Source: Halichondria panicea
Taxonomy: Eukaryota; Porifera; Demospongiae; Suberitida; Halichondriidae
DNA length: 64,000 nt
Direction of reading: 5' to 3'
NCBI RefSeq assembly: GCF_963675165.1
Contig: NC_087389.1
Location: 2,576,001 to 2,640,000 of the forward strand
Shown: positions 30,851 through 42,400 of the stretch, one piece after another
Layout: each line of letters begins with the position of its first letter
Numbering within the stretch: position 1 is the stretch's first letter
Notes under the pieces: generated by a model
Databases searched by the model: none
Seen by the model: only the letters and a program-made list of their open reading frames with translations
Told to the model about the DNA's origin: nothing
Program-made: the position numbers and the translations under genes

Positions 30851-32554
30851 ATGGCAGCCAGAACTCTCTCAAGCAGACAAGTCCTTTACCGTGGAAAAGT
30901 TTTAACTGTTCCGACTAAAGACACTGACCCAAGCAAACTGACTAATTTGGACGAGCAAGACAAACTGCAGCTGGTACTGAATGAGCTTCCCCCCATTTCA
31001 GACATTGTTGCTGGTGGCGACGAAGAAGACTACTTTGAAAATGCTCAACAACAGCACGACGACGAAGACTCTGATGGATTTGACTTGGCTCTCCTGGTTA
31101 ACAAATATTCCAAAAACGAAGCACTATCTCCACTTCCAGACTCACCTATACGGTCTGTGCACCTGGATGCAGCCGAGCAACTAGTGACCAGAGACATAGC
31201 TGTGGCCCACCAAACAAAAGTCATGAAAGTCACAAAGACTATGGACAACTATGCTGGAACCTTTGAAAAACCAAAAGACATCACCGAGCAAGACCTCTTC
31301 AGTCCAGGCACTCCAGATCAAATCTCTCAGTTTGATGTCACAGACTCGCTCATTCCTCAGCCTTCCCCAGTCACTCCTAGATACAGTGCTCAGAAAACTC
31401 CAGTGAAGAGGCTGTCCAATGGTAAACGAAAGAGACATGTCACTTCATCGCCAGAACCATCTGACAGCTCGGACTCTGATGCTACAGAGGAAGACGACGA
31501 CTGTGTGTTCATTGATGACTCTGAAGCTAGTTTCATCCACAAAGAAAAAAAGCCTAAGGGAAAAAACCTTTTTGCAGAAAGTCAAGCAGTGGAGGATGAC
31601 GATTCATTCCTGGCTGACTCTCCACTTCCACCTGAAGAGCCTGAGTTCCTCAGCAAGAAAACGTTTGACAACAGAGTGGCTGTTGAGAAGAAACACTTAG
31701 CCAAATCCAAAAGAAGGATTGACAACCTTTTCAATCCCAAACCCAAATCTAAGAAGAGGCAGAAAGAAGATGCACTGAAAGTCAGGCCCACTTTCAGAAA
31801 ACCCAAAACACTCAATTATATGGGTGTGCACTACCAAGACTATCCACCAACAACAAAGATGCCTGGAAAAGGAAGCTCTAAGCCTAAGAAAGTACCTTCA
31901 TCTGAACCAGCAAAAATCAAGCTACCCAAGAAGATGCTCACTCCAGAGTTTGTTGATGATTCTGATGCTGAATCTGATCCAGACATGCCGCCTCTCCCTC
32001 CTGCCTTTAAAAAACCTAAAATTGTGCCCGAGAGAAAAGACAGGATGAAGAACAAGCCTGTGAGTATGGATGATCCAGACTACCATATCTTCCCCCACAA
32101 CACCAGTTACTACAAAACAATTGGCATGAGTAAGGAGAGAACTGTGTGGGACTCCAACATGTACACATGTGCCATCAAGTACATATCTAAGGACGGAGAA
32201 CTAAGCAAAGCTGACACCATTGAAGCATGCAGAAAATATGGACTCTACACTTGGACTGGAACAATGACATCTAACTACCAACAAAAGATGAAGCCCATTA
32301 AGCTTCTTGAAACTATATACGAAAGAATATATGACATTGACTTGACTCCCATCAAAGACTTGATATCAGAAGAAGGTGCATCTACAGACAAGTTTATGAA
32401 GCTGGACAAAGCTATGAAGACTAAGTCAAGAATGGTAATTGATCCAATGAACAAACTTGTGAGTGCAATGTCCATACTTGGAATTGAGTATGTCACAGAA
32501 AAGCAAGCCGCTGAAGCTATATGGTCAGCGAGTAACACTACTAAATCTCTCTAA
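30851..32554 (+). CDS. Virus-like element protein, 567 aa, acidic/basic nuclear regulator-like
   Basis: Outermost rightward gene, with ATG at 30,851 (MAARTLSSRQVLYRGK). The first 300 residues alternate acidic serine-rich tracts (SDSSDSDATEEDDDCVFIDD) with S/T-P sites and basic patches (NGKRKRHV; KPKSKKRQKED). This is a disordered, nuclear-protein-like composition that recalls viral transactivators. The last 170 residues look folded (YHIFPHNTSYYKTIGMSKER; CAIKYISKDGELSKADTIEA). No family is recognised. The stop codon touches the right inverted repeat. Its distance from the left arm and its own TATA box suggest separate regulation, perhaps early expression (inference). It is uninterrupted. Confidence 0.55.
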   Translation: MAARTLSSRQVLYRGKVLTVPTKDTDPSKLTNLDEQDKLQLVLNELPPISDIVAGGDEEDYFENAQQQHDDEDSDGFDLALLVNKYSKNEALSPLPDSPIRSVHLDAAEQLVTRDIAVAHQTKVMKVTKTMDNYAGTFEKPKDITEQDLFSPGTPDQISQFDVTDSLIPQPSPVTPRYSAQKTPVKRLSNGKRKRHVTSSPEPSDSSDSDATEEDDDCVFIDDSEASFIHKEKKPKGKNLFAESQAVEDDDSFLADSPLPPEEPEFLSKKTFDNRVAVEKKHLAKSKRRIDNLFNPKPKSKKRQKEDALKVRPTFRKPKTLNYMGVHYQDYPPTTKMPGKGSSKPKKVPSSEPAKIKLPKKMLTPEFVDDSDAESDPDMPPLPPAFKKPKIVPERKDRMKNKPVSMDDPDYHIFPHNTSYYKTIGMSKERTVWDSNMYTCAIKYISKDGELSKADTIEACRKYGLYTWTGTMTSNYQQKMKPIKLLETIYERIYDIDLTPIKDLISEEGASTDKFMKLDKAMKTKSRMVIDPMNKLVSAMSILGIEYVTEKQAAEAIWSASNTTKSL

Positions 32555-32646
32555 TATTTTCTATTTTCTGTGCACTGTTTTCTAGTCAGTCAGCCCATCA
32601 GGCCGACTCAGATGTATTGTTGTTCAATTACCTTGATCTGTGTGAT
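32553..32646 (-). repeat. Right terminal inverted repeat of the virus-like element
   Basis: Exact inverted copy of 10,100-10,193. The matching hairpin lies at 32,588-32,608. The stop codon of the last rightward gene (32,552-32,554) falls on its inner edge, so coding sequence reaches the terminus. Confidence 0.95.
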
Positions 32647-32687
32647 AATACATTATAGTATGTCATAAATTTCACAGGTACTGAAGT

Positions 32688-33040
32688 GGCACGGACTTTG
32701 AATGCTATGCTGTACCGACACAAGAATGCAGCTGATGGTGCTGATCCGTCCAGCCAAGGTAATAATTATTATATACACGCATGCATATACTATTTAGAAC
32801 GCCTGAGCCAAGGAGAGACTGAGTCACTTGCGTCGCTTGCATTCTAAGACAAGAGTGACTAGCTCAGCGTACAGGAAGAGGAATTGAGGTTGACCTCCAC
32901 CAGGATCTGTGCAGCACCATGGCTGAAAGTTCCACTCGTGTGAAAGAGCAAGGTTCTTTTGGAAGAATTTTTTGGGACCAAACAGGAGAAGAATGGCAAG
33001 TTGAAGAAGAATGCGAAGTCAATGAGGTGGGAACGTGAAA
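32688..33040 (+). other. Possible host exons beside the right end of the element
   Basis: An AG at 32,680-32,681 precedes a 25-codon open stretch (TEVARTLNAMLYRHKNAADG) that ends before GGTAATAA at 32,757. A second stretch at 32,876-33,038 reads RGIEVDLHQDLCSTMAES, then IFWDQTGEEWQVEEECEV. Both look protein-like and might be exons of a decayed gene cut by the element. Not identified. Confidence 0.3.
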
Positions 33041-33289
33041 TTGATGTACTATATTCACTGCAGATGGTGCATTTATATCAGACACCTCAGCATATGAGCA
33101 TATGAGGTATTACGAACCTCAGGGGTGCCATCACAGAGGACCCCAGTCGGGTTTTTTGACGAGCAGCTCATGGACCTGGCCAGGATAGTATGTTGTAATC
33201 ATCATGGATGAGATGCATATCAGAGAAGATATCGTATAATAATAATTTATTATGACAAACACACAGGTATATATAAAAATTATATGCAC

Positions 33290-36200
33290 TCTAAAATTTA
33301 CCACATTGGATTTGGACGACATTTCGTTGTAGAACTCATGTTTGATGTGCCACTGTCCAACACCACTGTCCAACACCATCAAATGAGAACTTGAAAAAGT
33401 CCATATTCTCAATGAGGACCCTTGAGATTAGGATGATCATGTTGCATCGTAACACCTCGTCATCCTCAGCAGCTGGTAACAATGACAAAACGATTTTTTC
33501 TTTGTCATGTTGGTGGGTAAGAATCACTTGTTCACTCAGGTTGCTGAAATCAACTCGGTCAGACACAGGCTTGTTGATCCCAACTCTCATATACCGCTGT
33601 TTAATTCCTTTGTCGGTTATCAATTATACACACTCAGTTAAAAAATATTATTATAATTATATACATTCAGTGAACTTATAATGAGTGATGTTATACCGTG
33701 GGGCAAAGTAGGAGTTGTGTTAGGAGGTGCAGAGGCTGAGGATGGTGCAGCTGCGTGATCGTCATCATCATCATCATCATCATCAGTACATTCTCTCCCA
33801 TCACCTGAAGACAAGCCGGTATCAGATCCATCGTCCTCTTCATCTGATGTTATTGGAGACATACTCATCCACGAGATATCGGAGTCTGAATCAGAGTGTT
33901 CACAGAGCCATCAAAAAGACTACCATAACATTCGAGCTCTTCAAAGAGGCCATTCCTTGACTTATTCTCTTCCAATAGTGTCCAGCAATCTGATAACCGA
34001 AGGGTGAGAGATCAATTTCGCCAGCCGTTGGTACACCTGCATGTGAAATGTTTATAGACATACCTGCTTAGAGCAATGACCAGCAGAGAATTGATCTTTT
34101 GCACCAACCACGCCCCTTTCTTGGGACCACACCCACCAATTAGTGGGCACATAAATAATAATATTATATTAAACGCAACAACAAAGAGACTGAGTCCTGT
34201 ACTATATACTTAGAATTTCCATCATTGCCATTCGCCTTGGGTGCATCCTAACAAACTGGTCAATGGCTGCTTCAATGTCAATGGGAATGTCACGGTGTAT
34301 TTGCAGAAGAGTAAGTCCAGTCAGTCGAGTATTAGTCATTGAAGATCTAAACGCTGTCTTGATCCTTTTTAGTCCGCTAAAGGATCTTTCAGCTTTCAGC
34401 TGAGCAGGAGGTGACTGGTAGAGTACAGAGGATCTTGATCAGAGTGGATATGTTTGGGTACATAGAGCTAATATGTCTCAAGGTGAGTATGAGGCTTGTG
34501 GGCAAGCTGCTCTTTCCATGATTGTTTAGATGTGTTTTCCACTTTATCTGCCAGCTATGTAGCTCACTCTCCAAACATTCAGGTGATTGTAGATCATCTT
34601 AGCTTTGAACCTGGACACGCATTCATCACGATCAAAAGTAACAATCAGAGAGGGAATTAACGAGAGGCCCAACAAGGCTGTTGGAGATGATCAAGTACTG
34701 GAATCGATATCGTGCGACAAAAGTATCCTTCGGGGGTGTCTGCTGGGACATTGTCGCGGTGGGCTTGCCTACCACATCTCCTGGGCACTGATGGCTCTAT
34801 GCCCACTTTTGTTAGCATCTCGGTAATGGTAAGGAACCATTGAGCGTGATCTGTATCAATGTTATCTCGTACAGGTTGCACTGATGCCATAACATTGTCG
34901 ATCTCTTTTACAGCTGTCACAATTGTCACAATATCCTTTGCCTCGGCCTGGAGGGATGCCGTCAATGCTTGGAGGTACGTGAGACAAGCGTCGGTGATCA
35001 CAAGTGCACTGACGAAGGTAATCGCCATCTGGGCTCCACAATTTAGCACATATATTCTCCATGCAGTCCACAACCGAGAAATAAAGCCGTTTAAAGACTG
35101 CTACAGCATCGATTCGTTGAATCCATCGTGTTCTGCACATGTCCTTGAGTTTTTGTGAGGTTGACGTTGGCTGACGATCACAAATTGCCTTTTCAAAAGC
35201 TCTTTGGCGTTTTGGATGAGCAGCGAAAAACTGGTACACTCTCCCTACAATCCCTACCATGTTACAAACACTTGTAACCTCAAGGGATTTCACAACAGCC
35301 AGGTTCAGACAGTGAGAAGCACAATGAAGGTAGATGGCAAGAGGATACTTCTTTCGTATCAGACCGAACCAGCCATGTTCCCAGCCCGAAGGTGTGACAG
35401 ATCAAGGCCTAATTCTTCCAGTGAACTCGTGATTTTAGTGGCAATATCATTACCAGTAATTCCAGAATCACACTCAAAAAAACCAACCAGGTCCATGAGT
35501 GTTGTGTTGTCAACATACCGCAAGACAATGCTAAGCTGCTCCCTGTTCGAAACATCCGTTAGTAAACCACTGGGCTGCCTTGATCTTGTCGATGATGTGG
35601 TTAGTTACTTGCTCTGCTAGCACTCTGATGATTTGATTTTGTATTGTTTTTGATGTGTAAATTGCGTTTCGTGCCGCAGTGCTAAGATGCTCGTCAAGGA
35701 CTGAATTGAGTAGAGCTAAAAGTTGCCATGATTCACTAAATCAAGTGCACTGTCACGGTGGCCACGTAGTGCAAAATTCTGTCGACCGCACAAAAGTATC
35801 GTCTTCATGAGTTTTTGACAATTCGTAGATAGTCTATCAGCCAAAACACTGCTCATCCTCTGCTGGATGTTAGGCTGTTGACCAGACATGGACTTCTTTA
35901 ATTCGTCTGCTTGAACAATTGCTGCCTTGTGGTACCATGCTTATGGAGGGTTTCTAAAGCCTTCTTGAAGTTAGTGACAGCACGACTGACTAACACGACT
36001 GACTAACACGCCTGGTCTAGATCCATGGTACCCACTGCGAGCAAAAAGAACACAGGGGAGACAGAAACCACCCTTCTCTACCTTACTGTAAACAAGCCAT
36101 GGAAAAGTCTGAAGCCATTGACGCTGGAATGAACGGCCATAAGTATCCTTGGGGAAGCTGTAGTTTGCAGGAGGCTGAAAGTGGTTGGTGAGCAACGCAT

Positions 36201-37523
36201 ATCGAGTGCTAGAACTAGTGCTGAGAGAACCGATCACCCCAGCTACATCTTGGGTGTAACTGTGTCCAGTGCGGGACGCTTGGTGGGAGGAGAGTCACAG
36301 TCATCATCACTGGGTATCTTCATTATCATGAGAACTTGCAGATTGATCTGGAGTTGGAGTTGGACTGTTATCTCCGGCAGTAGAACTGATTCCCAAATCT
36401 GATACAAAAATCTATTAATTTTTTTTATTTAGTTATTTTCATTACCAGTATCTTCATCTTCATTTTCCACTGTTTCTTTCTGTTTCTGGAAAAACTTCAG
36501 AATTGACATGGTGAAATTGAATTCAAATTTTTGTGCATCCTCATCATTGCTAATTCATTCATTTTTAGTGGTTTTTTGTGTTTCCTGCATGCATGACTCA
36601 TCAAAATTATTGTTCATGCTCAGTATTAAACTGGGTGTGCCCGTCGTTACGGATATCGAGTCACTAGCTAGGTCTAGATCTATATGAGTATCCTTCAGGC
36701 AGGCTTGTCATCAAGTCAGACACTCATAGGACTAAGGTAGGAATTCTTGAGGCCAGGGGGGTGCTCAAGCCCCCAAAGCCCCCCACTGGATCCGCCCCTG
36801 CCAACTACTGCATTAGTGTTTGAGCGTGGAATTTTGGTTTTTGCAGCTGAGAAAAGGAGCTGTGGTGCATGCGTTGAAAGCTCATCCAGTAGCATGTCCC
36901 AGTTAAACTGCTTGAGATGGTCAGGATTGTGGCTTTGTAAGATGGAATTCACTGGATCAGATGCCATGGCTTTGATTTCCCTGGCCAGCTCCTTCCCAAT
37001 AGTGTTTACAATGTGCTTCTTGGTTGTAACACTGCCTCAATTGCAATTGTTTTGTGACTTTTACGAGCAACTGCTTTGCCAATGTGCTTTCGCCGTGGAG
37101 TAAGCCGTGGAGTAAGCACAAATGTCTTGGGTTTGGTATAACCAACACGTATCTAAATCAGTATAGTGCATGGTTGAATATAAGACTTGCTACATCTGGA
37201 GAGAGGGGGAAGTTTCCTGTGTGCTGGCTGTCAGCACAAAATGACACAGGAATTTGCTGTGACTGTGACTGTGAGTCAGACTGACTGCTACTAACATATC
37301 TAAAGACTTTTCTTATATTGGCTTGGATGTTTTGATGATATGCACGAAAGCATTTCAAGCATATCTTGGGAGGTCTTTGACTGTCTTCACCGTTGAGAAT
37401 CTTATCAATGTCCACACCTTCTCCTAGTTCCTCATTCTCCACAAAAAGCTTTATAAAGTCTGGAGCAGTCAGGGATCTTCTTTCTGTAGGGCCAGGGATT
37501 GCACCACAACCAAGACAATGCAT
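33290..37523 (-). pseudogene. Decayed DUF6589-like gene split by a hAT transposon
   Basis: Leftward fragments stand in gene order. The start at 37,523 is MHCLGCGAIPG with a C-x2-C pair, later PPKICLKCFRAYHQN. A middle part at about 36,830-37,020 reads KELAREIKAMASDPVNSI and MLLDELSTHAPQLLF. After the hAT insertion there is an acidic stretch with nine aspartates in a row (33,640-33,870, encoded by (ATC)n), then 33,290-33,625 with ITDKGIKQRYMRVGI, IVLSLLPAAEDDEVLR and QWHIKHEFYNEMSSKS. The last part is typical of DUF6589 proteins. The function is unknown. Frame changes and the transposon make it dead. The copy at 7140-8258 supplies the other half of such a protein. Confidence 0.5.
33960..36800 (-). 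mobile_element. Decayed hAT DNA transposon (ZMYM/DUF4371-type transposase)
   Basis: The right terminus at 36,786-36,800 reads CAGGGGCGGATCCAG on the minus strand, a common hAT end. The transposase start lies at 36,509 (MSILKFFQKQKETVENEDED). A TTF-type zinc-finger region follows at 35,971-36,237 (HFQPPANYSFPKDTYGRSF, QWLQTFPWLVYS, CLPCVLFA). DUF4371-like fragments with SSLEELGLDLSHLRA lie at about 35,300-35,480. A C-terminal dimerisation part lies at 34,240-34,470 (MYPNISTLIKILCTLPVT, SCSAES). Several frame changes make it inactive. The left terminus could not be found, so the left edge is approximate. It sits inside the DUF6589-like gene. Confidence 0.65.
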
Positions 37524-37627
37524 AATTGCTAACTGCCAAATAATTATGAGGTGCTGTAACACTTATCAATCAGACAGATAGCTCAGTGTCTATTATGTAT
37601 CATGTATAGGGTGTTAGTAGTATAGGG

Positions 37628-37797
37628 TGTTAGTAGGTCCTACTCTCTTGTATTAGTAAGGCTAGATAGTTAGATTCACACTTTGCAACAACTCATCATG
37701 ATATTCACTTCAACACATTTTATCAATTGTAATTCTAATTATACGAAAACAAAACTGAGAATACTGACAAGAAGTTCCATCAGTGCAAGTTCCAACA
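37628..37797 (-). repeat. BEL/Pao 3' LTR
   Basis: TGTTAGTAGGTCC to CCAACA, 170 bp. It is collinear with the longer right LTR. The adjoining GCCGGCGG-containing purine-rich stretch on the minus strand (about 37,800-37,812) is the usual BEL polypurine-tract neighbourhood. Confidence 0.85.
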
Positions 37798-38386
37798 TAT
37801 ACCGCCGGCCAAAGACTAATTGTCTTTTACGTAGAGTGTCGGAACAATCTTGACGACGGGACGAGTATATTCTATTCCAGAACTTGCCCGAATAGTTACT
37901 ACTCGAACTATACCGTCCTTTCCGGGATGTGTCTTAATGATGAGTAGGGGTGCTTCTCGAGCAATTACAACATCTCCCACAGAGATTTTAGTTGAGGGTG
38001 ACAACCATTTTGTTACACGTTGCATGGCTGATAAATATTCAGTAGACCATCGGTCCCAAAGGTGCTTCACGAGTAATTGCCAACGTTTCAGCAGTGAGAG
38101 ATTTTGATGCTTAAATTTGGGATTGGCCAAGGCCACCAAGGGTCGGCCAATTAAAAAATGACCAGGCGTCAATACTTGAATACCATCATCATCGTCACAC
38201 GGAAGACGAGTTAGTGGTCTGCTGTTGAGACATGCAGTGGTCATTTCCTCCAAGGTGAGTTTAACTGTACCAACAATGCGCTTCTTGAGACTCTTGTGCT
38301 TCCCACAGTCCACGGTGCTCTCTCTGGAATAAATTCCCATTTGATTTTTTGGGTAGTACAAAAATCCTCTGAAGTCTTGGTTTGGC

Positions 38387-39469
38387 CATAGACAGAAAGG
38401 GATTGGAAACGCCTCACGTGATCCATTACAATCTCAACGTGTGACGCTTGTTACGCTCCAGAATCTATGCACTGGTTGAGCTCTGCCCTCTTCAGCCGAT
38501 TTCTACAGGGGGAAATCCAGGTATACACTGAACTTCTAGCATCCACATGCTCCAGTACGCTCACTGGCAGTTGTGCTTGGATTTGTGCTCAAAACAGCTA
38601 CATTTTAAGGTTTTGTTCCTATATCTCACTTTTGCAAGTCTATTACTTACTGAATGCTGTATTATATGAATCAATAGAATGGGAATAGCCATCAATGCTG
38701 GCATGCTATTATAAAAATAATAATTGGTAACTACTTGTAGTAAATTTTCTCTATCATGTTACCGTTCCTCCACAGTGACTTCTAAGTTAGCGTGAGTAGC
38801 GTTTAATGTGTTTTCTAATTGTTTATGCATAGTGAATATGACATTTATTTTTGGTATTGCTTTAATACCTGGATATGAGCCATGTGTACCTTTCATTACA
38901 TACATACATTTTTGACGCTGTGTGTGTATATACTTTGTAATGATTTTAACATGTCATGTTTGTACGTATTGTGTTAATTTTGTGATTCAGAGGTGACAAG
39001 CTTCTCCCAGAGACCCAGGAATAAATTGTTGTACAATGTTACAACAATGTATTATACAATAATAATAATTTATAATCGATTTATTTATTATACAATTAAT
39101 TTTACAAAATTATATCCGATGTTGCAGTGTCTCTCTACGTTTAATACACTTTACTTCTTGCTTCCGAGCAAAATTGTACTAGTGTAACTAGGTTGGTTAG
39201 ATCTAACAAGACACATCCTCTCATCATAAGTTCAGCAGATGCATCTTCTTCTTCAGGATGTAAACAGTATCAGGATGTAAACAGTAGCATGCTCAATCTG
39301 AGTTGAACCTCTTACAGTCTATAAACAGTCCAACATAATTTTACAGATTCTAGATGCTGTTCCTACGGGTATGGGCTTGCAGTGGAAGAATGTCATGTGA
39401 CCGTAACTAGCCTCTATTACGTGGGCCAGATAGGCGTTTCCACGTTTTCAATCCCTTTCTTTATCTATG
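38387..39469. mobile_element. Non-autonomous DNA transposon inserted in the BEL/Pao element
   Basis: The ends are imperfect inverted repeats of about 35 bp (CATAGACAGAAAGGGATTGG and its mirror ending CCCTTTCTTTATCTATG, then GAAACGCCT in both). A 7-bp duplication GTTTGGC flanks it at 38,380-38,386 and 39,470-39,476. No transposase is encoded inside 1083 bp. The superfamily is uncertain. Confidence 0.7.
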
Positions 39470-42400
39470 GTTTGGCTTAGAAACGTATAATTCCTTGATC
39501 TGTTCGTGTCATGATTACTCCGGTTGGTTTCCCTCTACGAGCTATGAAGCGTCTTAGACAGGCAATAAATGATTCAGATGTCAGATCAGATACGAGTTCG
39601 ATATGTACGGCTTTAACGGAGAGAGACACAGACACGAAAACACAAATGTATGCCTTGATTACCACTGGTTTAAGTACATAGCCGTGTTTTACGTATATTG
39701 GCCCAGCGTAGTCTAGTCCAACTTTATCAAACACAGAGTCAGGAGTGACTCGTTCCTTGGGCAACTGACCCGGGATTCAGTTCTCAGACATGTACGTCAA
39801 CAAATGACACAGCTATGAGTGATCGATCTGATCGATCTGATAGACTTCTTACCACCAATAAAATGATATTGGCTACTAAGTGATATTGGCTACTAAGTGA
39901 TGCAGCAACTAGCAAAGGACCAGCATGTAGCAGACGTATGTGCTCTCTGCGAATGAGCAGTTTGCTGATTGGATGACTTCCGTGAAGGATCACCGGATGC
40001 CGTGTGTCATAAGATGACGGTGCATTTTCTTGACGACCGCCCACACGTAAGAGCTGTTTATCATCAATCAATGGACGAAGAGATATCAAACGACTAGATT
40101 TGAGAAGATGAGCTTTCTTCTTGAGGGCTTCAATCTCTGAGCTGAATGAATCAGTTTGACACACACGTAGCCAGTACACCTCAGCTTGTTCCACGCTGAG
40201 GGGGCCAATACTTGGTGCCAGTTTTTTCACTTTGGCTTGGAAATTGTTCACAAATCTTTTCACCCAAGCGGTGACTCACTCGAGAATTGGTCACGGGGTA
40301 TGATCTGATCAGAGATTATTAAGACATGAGAGCAAATTTCTTCAACTTCTTCTGAGGTTTGATTACGTGGTAGCGTGTAGTTGAGGGGCCATTGCTGGAT
40401 GCCATAACTAAGCCCTTCCCACCACAGCTTGTGCGAGAGCAATTCTGAAGGTAGGATACCGCGAGAGGCACAGTCTGCTGGGTTCTCAATTCCCTCGACA
40501 TGATTCCAACGGTTAGACGGGATGAGTTCCACAATGCTCGATACTCGATTGGCTAAAATCAGCGAGGATTTCCTGACATCCAATTCAAAACTATTGTACT
40601 GTCTGTCCAGGCAAAAACGTCCTCTGGAGAGAATTTGAATACCTTTTTACAAAGTTGTGCAAGTAGTCTTGCTCCACAGAGTTCCAGTCGAGGAATCGTC
40701 AGCTTTTTGATAGGGGCAAGTTTGGTTTTCGCTATCACAAAAGATGTGTGTATGCGTCCATTGGTGTCTGCCAAACGGAGATAAATAACATCCCTTTCTG
40801 AAGCATCAGAGAGTTGCTTGAACGCAATCTTGAATCCTTTCGGGAAATAATAACGTGGTATGAATTTGTTGACGAGATGAGATAATCTTGATCTCCATTG
40901 CATCCAATCGTCTCGTTCGTCCCAGTGGAGACCTTCTTCCCACAAACGTTGTAACAGAATCTTTGCGAATATCTTGGCAATGTCAGAGGTTAAGATTCGC
41001 TTTGTAAGACCTGTTTGATGCGACAGTTTTGCGACTATCAATCGAAATTGATCTAGATGTGCTCTATTCCTAGAGTTTTTGTGTACTCGTCCTCCCTTTC
41101 AGTGAAAGTGTGCAGGAGTTGTTGGGCGAGTAGTTCAGGTGCTATGTCTTTCAAGACAATAGTTTCGCTCGAGTTCCATTTTCGAAGCAGGAATCCAATA
41201 GCTTCTGCAGCTGTTGTTGTAACTGTGTGGCCATTTCAATGGTTTCAGCACCTGTTAGACCATAGAATGATTCCTTCACTGCCTGAGATGCAAGTGGAAA
41301 TTCCAGAGCATAATCAGAGGCGTTAGGCGTTCTTGCTATGAAGGAAGAAGCAGATGCAGATACACCGAATGTGATTCGAGTCATGCGATAATCTTTGAGA
41401 ACTTCTTCAGGTGAGCTTCTCCACACGAACCGATGTAGATGTTTGTCTTCAGTTCGATTGCACGATACATTCTGCTAACATCTGCTATTAAAGCAATTCT
41501 GTGAAAGCGGAAACGTAATAGTACATCCACCAACGAAGAATATACGGTCGGTCCTACTAGTAGGTTGTCGTTTAATGATACTCCAGTTGAGGTTTTTGCC
41601 GAAGCATCGAAGACTGCACAAACTTTCGTGGTAGTGCTGGAGGATTTCATTACGGCATGTATTGGCAAATAGAAAACTTGCTGTGTTGGTTTGTCTAGGT
41701 CAGACTCTGGAGCATGTCCCATATCGAAATATTCATCTATAACTTCTATGACTTCAGGGAACAATCCCTTAGAGTGAAGAGAACGCTCGAATTGCTGCAT
41801 CCTCGATTCGCCAAGTGGTTTCGAATCAGGTTTCTTGGGCAACGGTACAATGAATCTGCCAGATTTCGACCGAATGTCTGGTGTCAATACCAGATCTTCA
41901 GGTGGATTTTCCTCAAGTTCCCAGAATTTTCGTAGTAGATCATGATCTGCAACATGATGGGTGTGATGCGAGACTATAGTCGATTCAGTAGAAGGAACAT
42001 TGGTATTGCCTGCTAAAACCCATCCAAGTTTCATTGGAATGCTACGGGAGATCCTGGGGGGCCACACCGCCGGCCATCGAGCAACACGGCAACAAAGACT
42101 TCTACTCCAAGGAGAATGTCGACTCTTCTAGGGGATGCAAAATCAGGATCAGCTAAGGGAATGTCAGACAAATGGTTCCAGCTGAGATCAAACGAGACGG
42201 GCGATAGAGGTAAGATCACACGTTACTATCGGAGACACTATAGCAACCACATCAATGGTCTCTCCTGGGGGGCTTGTAGTGATGATACTGAAACTTGCGA
42301 CTGAGTGGTGATGCCAGTAACTCCAGAAATGTGCGAGAACGAGGTAAGCTCTTGCCAATCGTTCAGTAACGAACGATGCAGACGAGGCACTATCGAGGAG

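Larger units (their letters stand above)
10100..32646. mobile_element. Virus-like element with 94-bp inverted ends and an HUH-SF3 Rep (fossil)
   Basis: The element is bounded by 94-bp terminal inverted repeats that I read as identical. It is 22.5 kb long, of which about 4.0 kb is a Copia insertion, leaving about 18.5 kb. Twelve tightly packed gene regions diverge from a 41-bp gap at 22,781-22,821, six to each side, many preceded by TATA-type boxes. Replication would rest on the Rep gene at 26,442-27,950. No DNA polymerase B, retroviral-type integrase or FtsK-like ATPase was recognised, so it is not a Polinton or adintovirus as I know them. HUH-SF3 Reps occur in parvoviruses, CRESS viruses and a few mid-size eukaryotic DNA viruses. 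It is broken, with roughly a handful of breaks. No target duplication was seen. Confidence 0.85.

Noticed and set aside
10100-32646. Element as a Polinton/Maverick or adintovirus
   Set aside because: No PolB, integrase, FtsK-type ATPase or adenain-like protease motifs were found, and replication appears to rest on an HUH-SF3 Rep.
32688-33040. Target-site duplication of the virus-like element in its right flank
   Set aside because: No direct repeat shared between the left (10,080-10,099) and right (32,647-32,670) flanks could be found by eye.
33740-33790. Poly-aspartate coding stretch as a gene on its own
   Set aside because: It is an (ATC)n microsatellite inside the decayed DUF6589-like region.
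38467-38688. Small open frame as a gene
   Set aside because: It lies within the non-autonomous transposon nested in the BEL/Pao element and has no protein-like composition.
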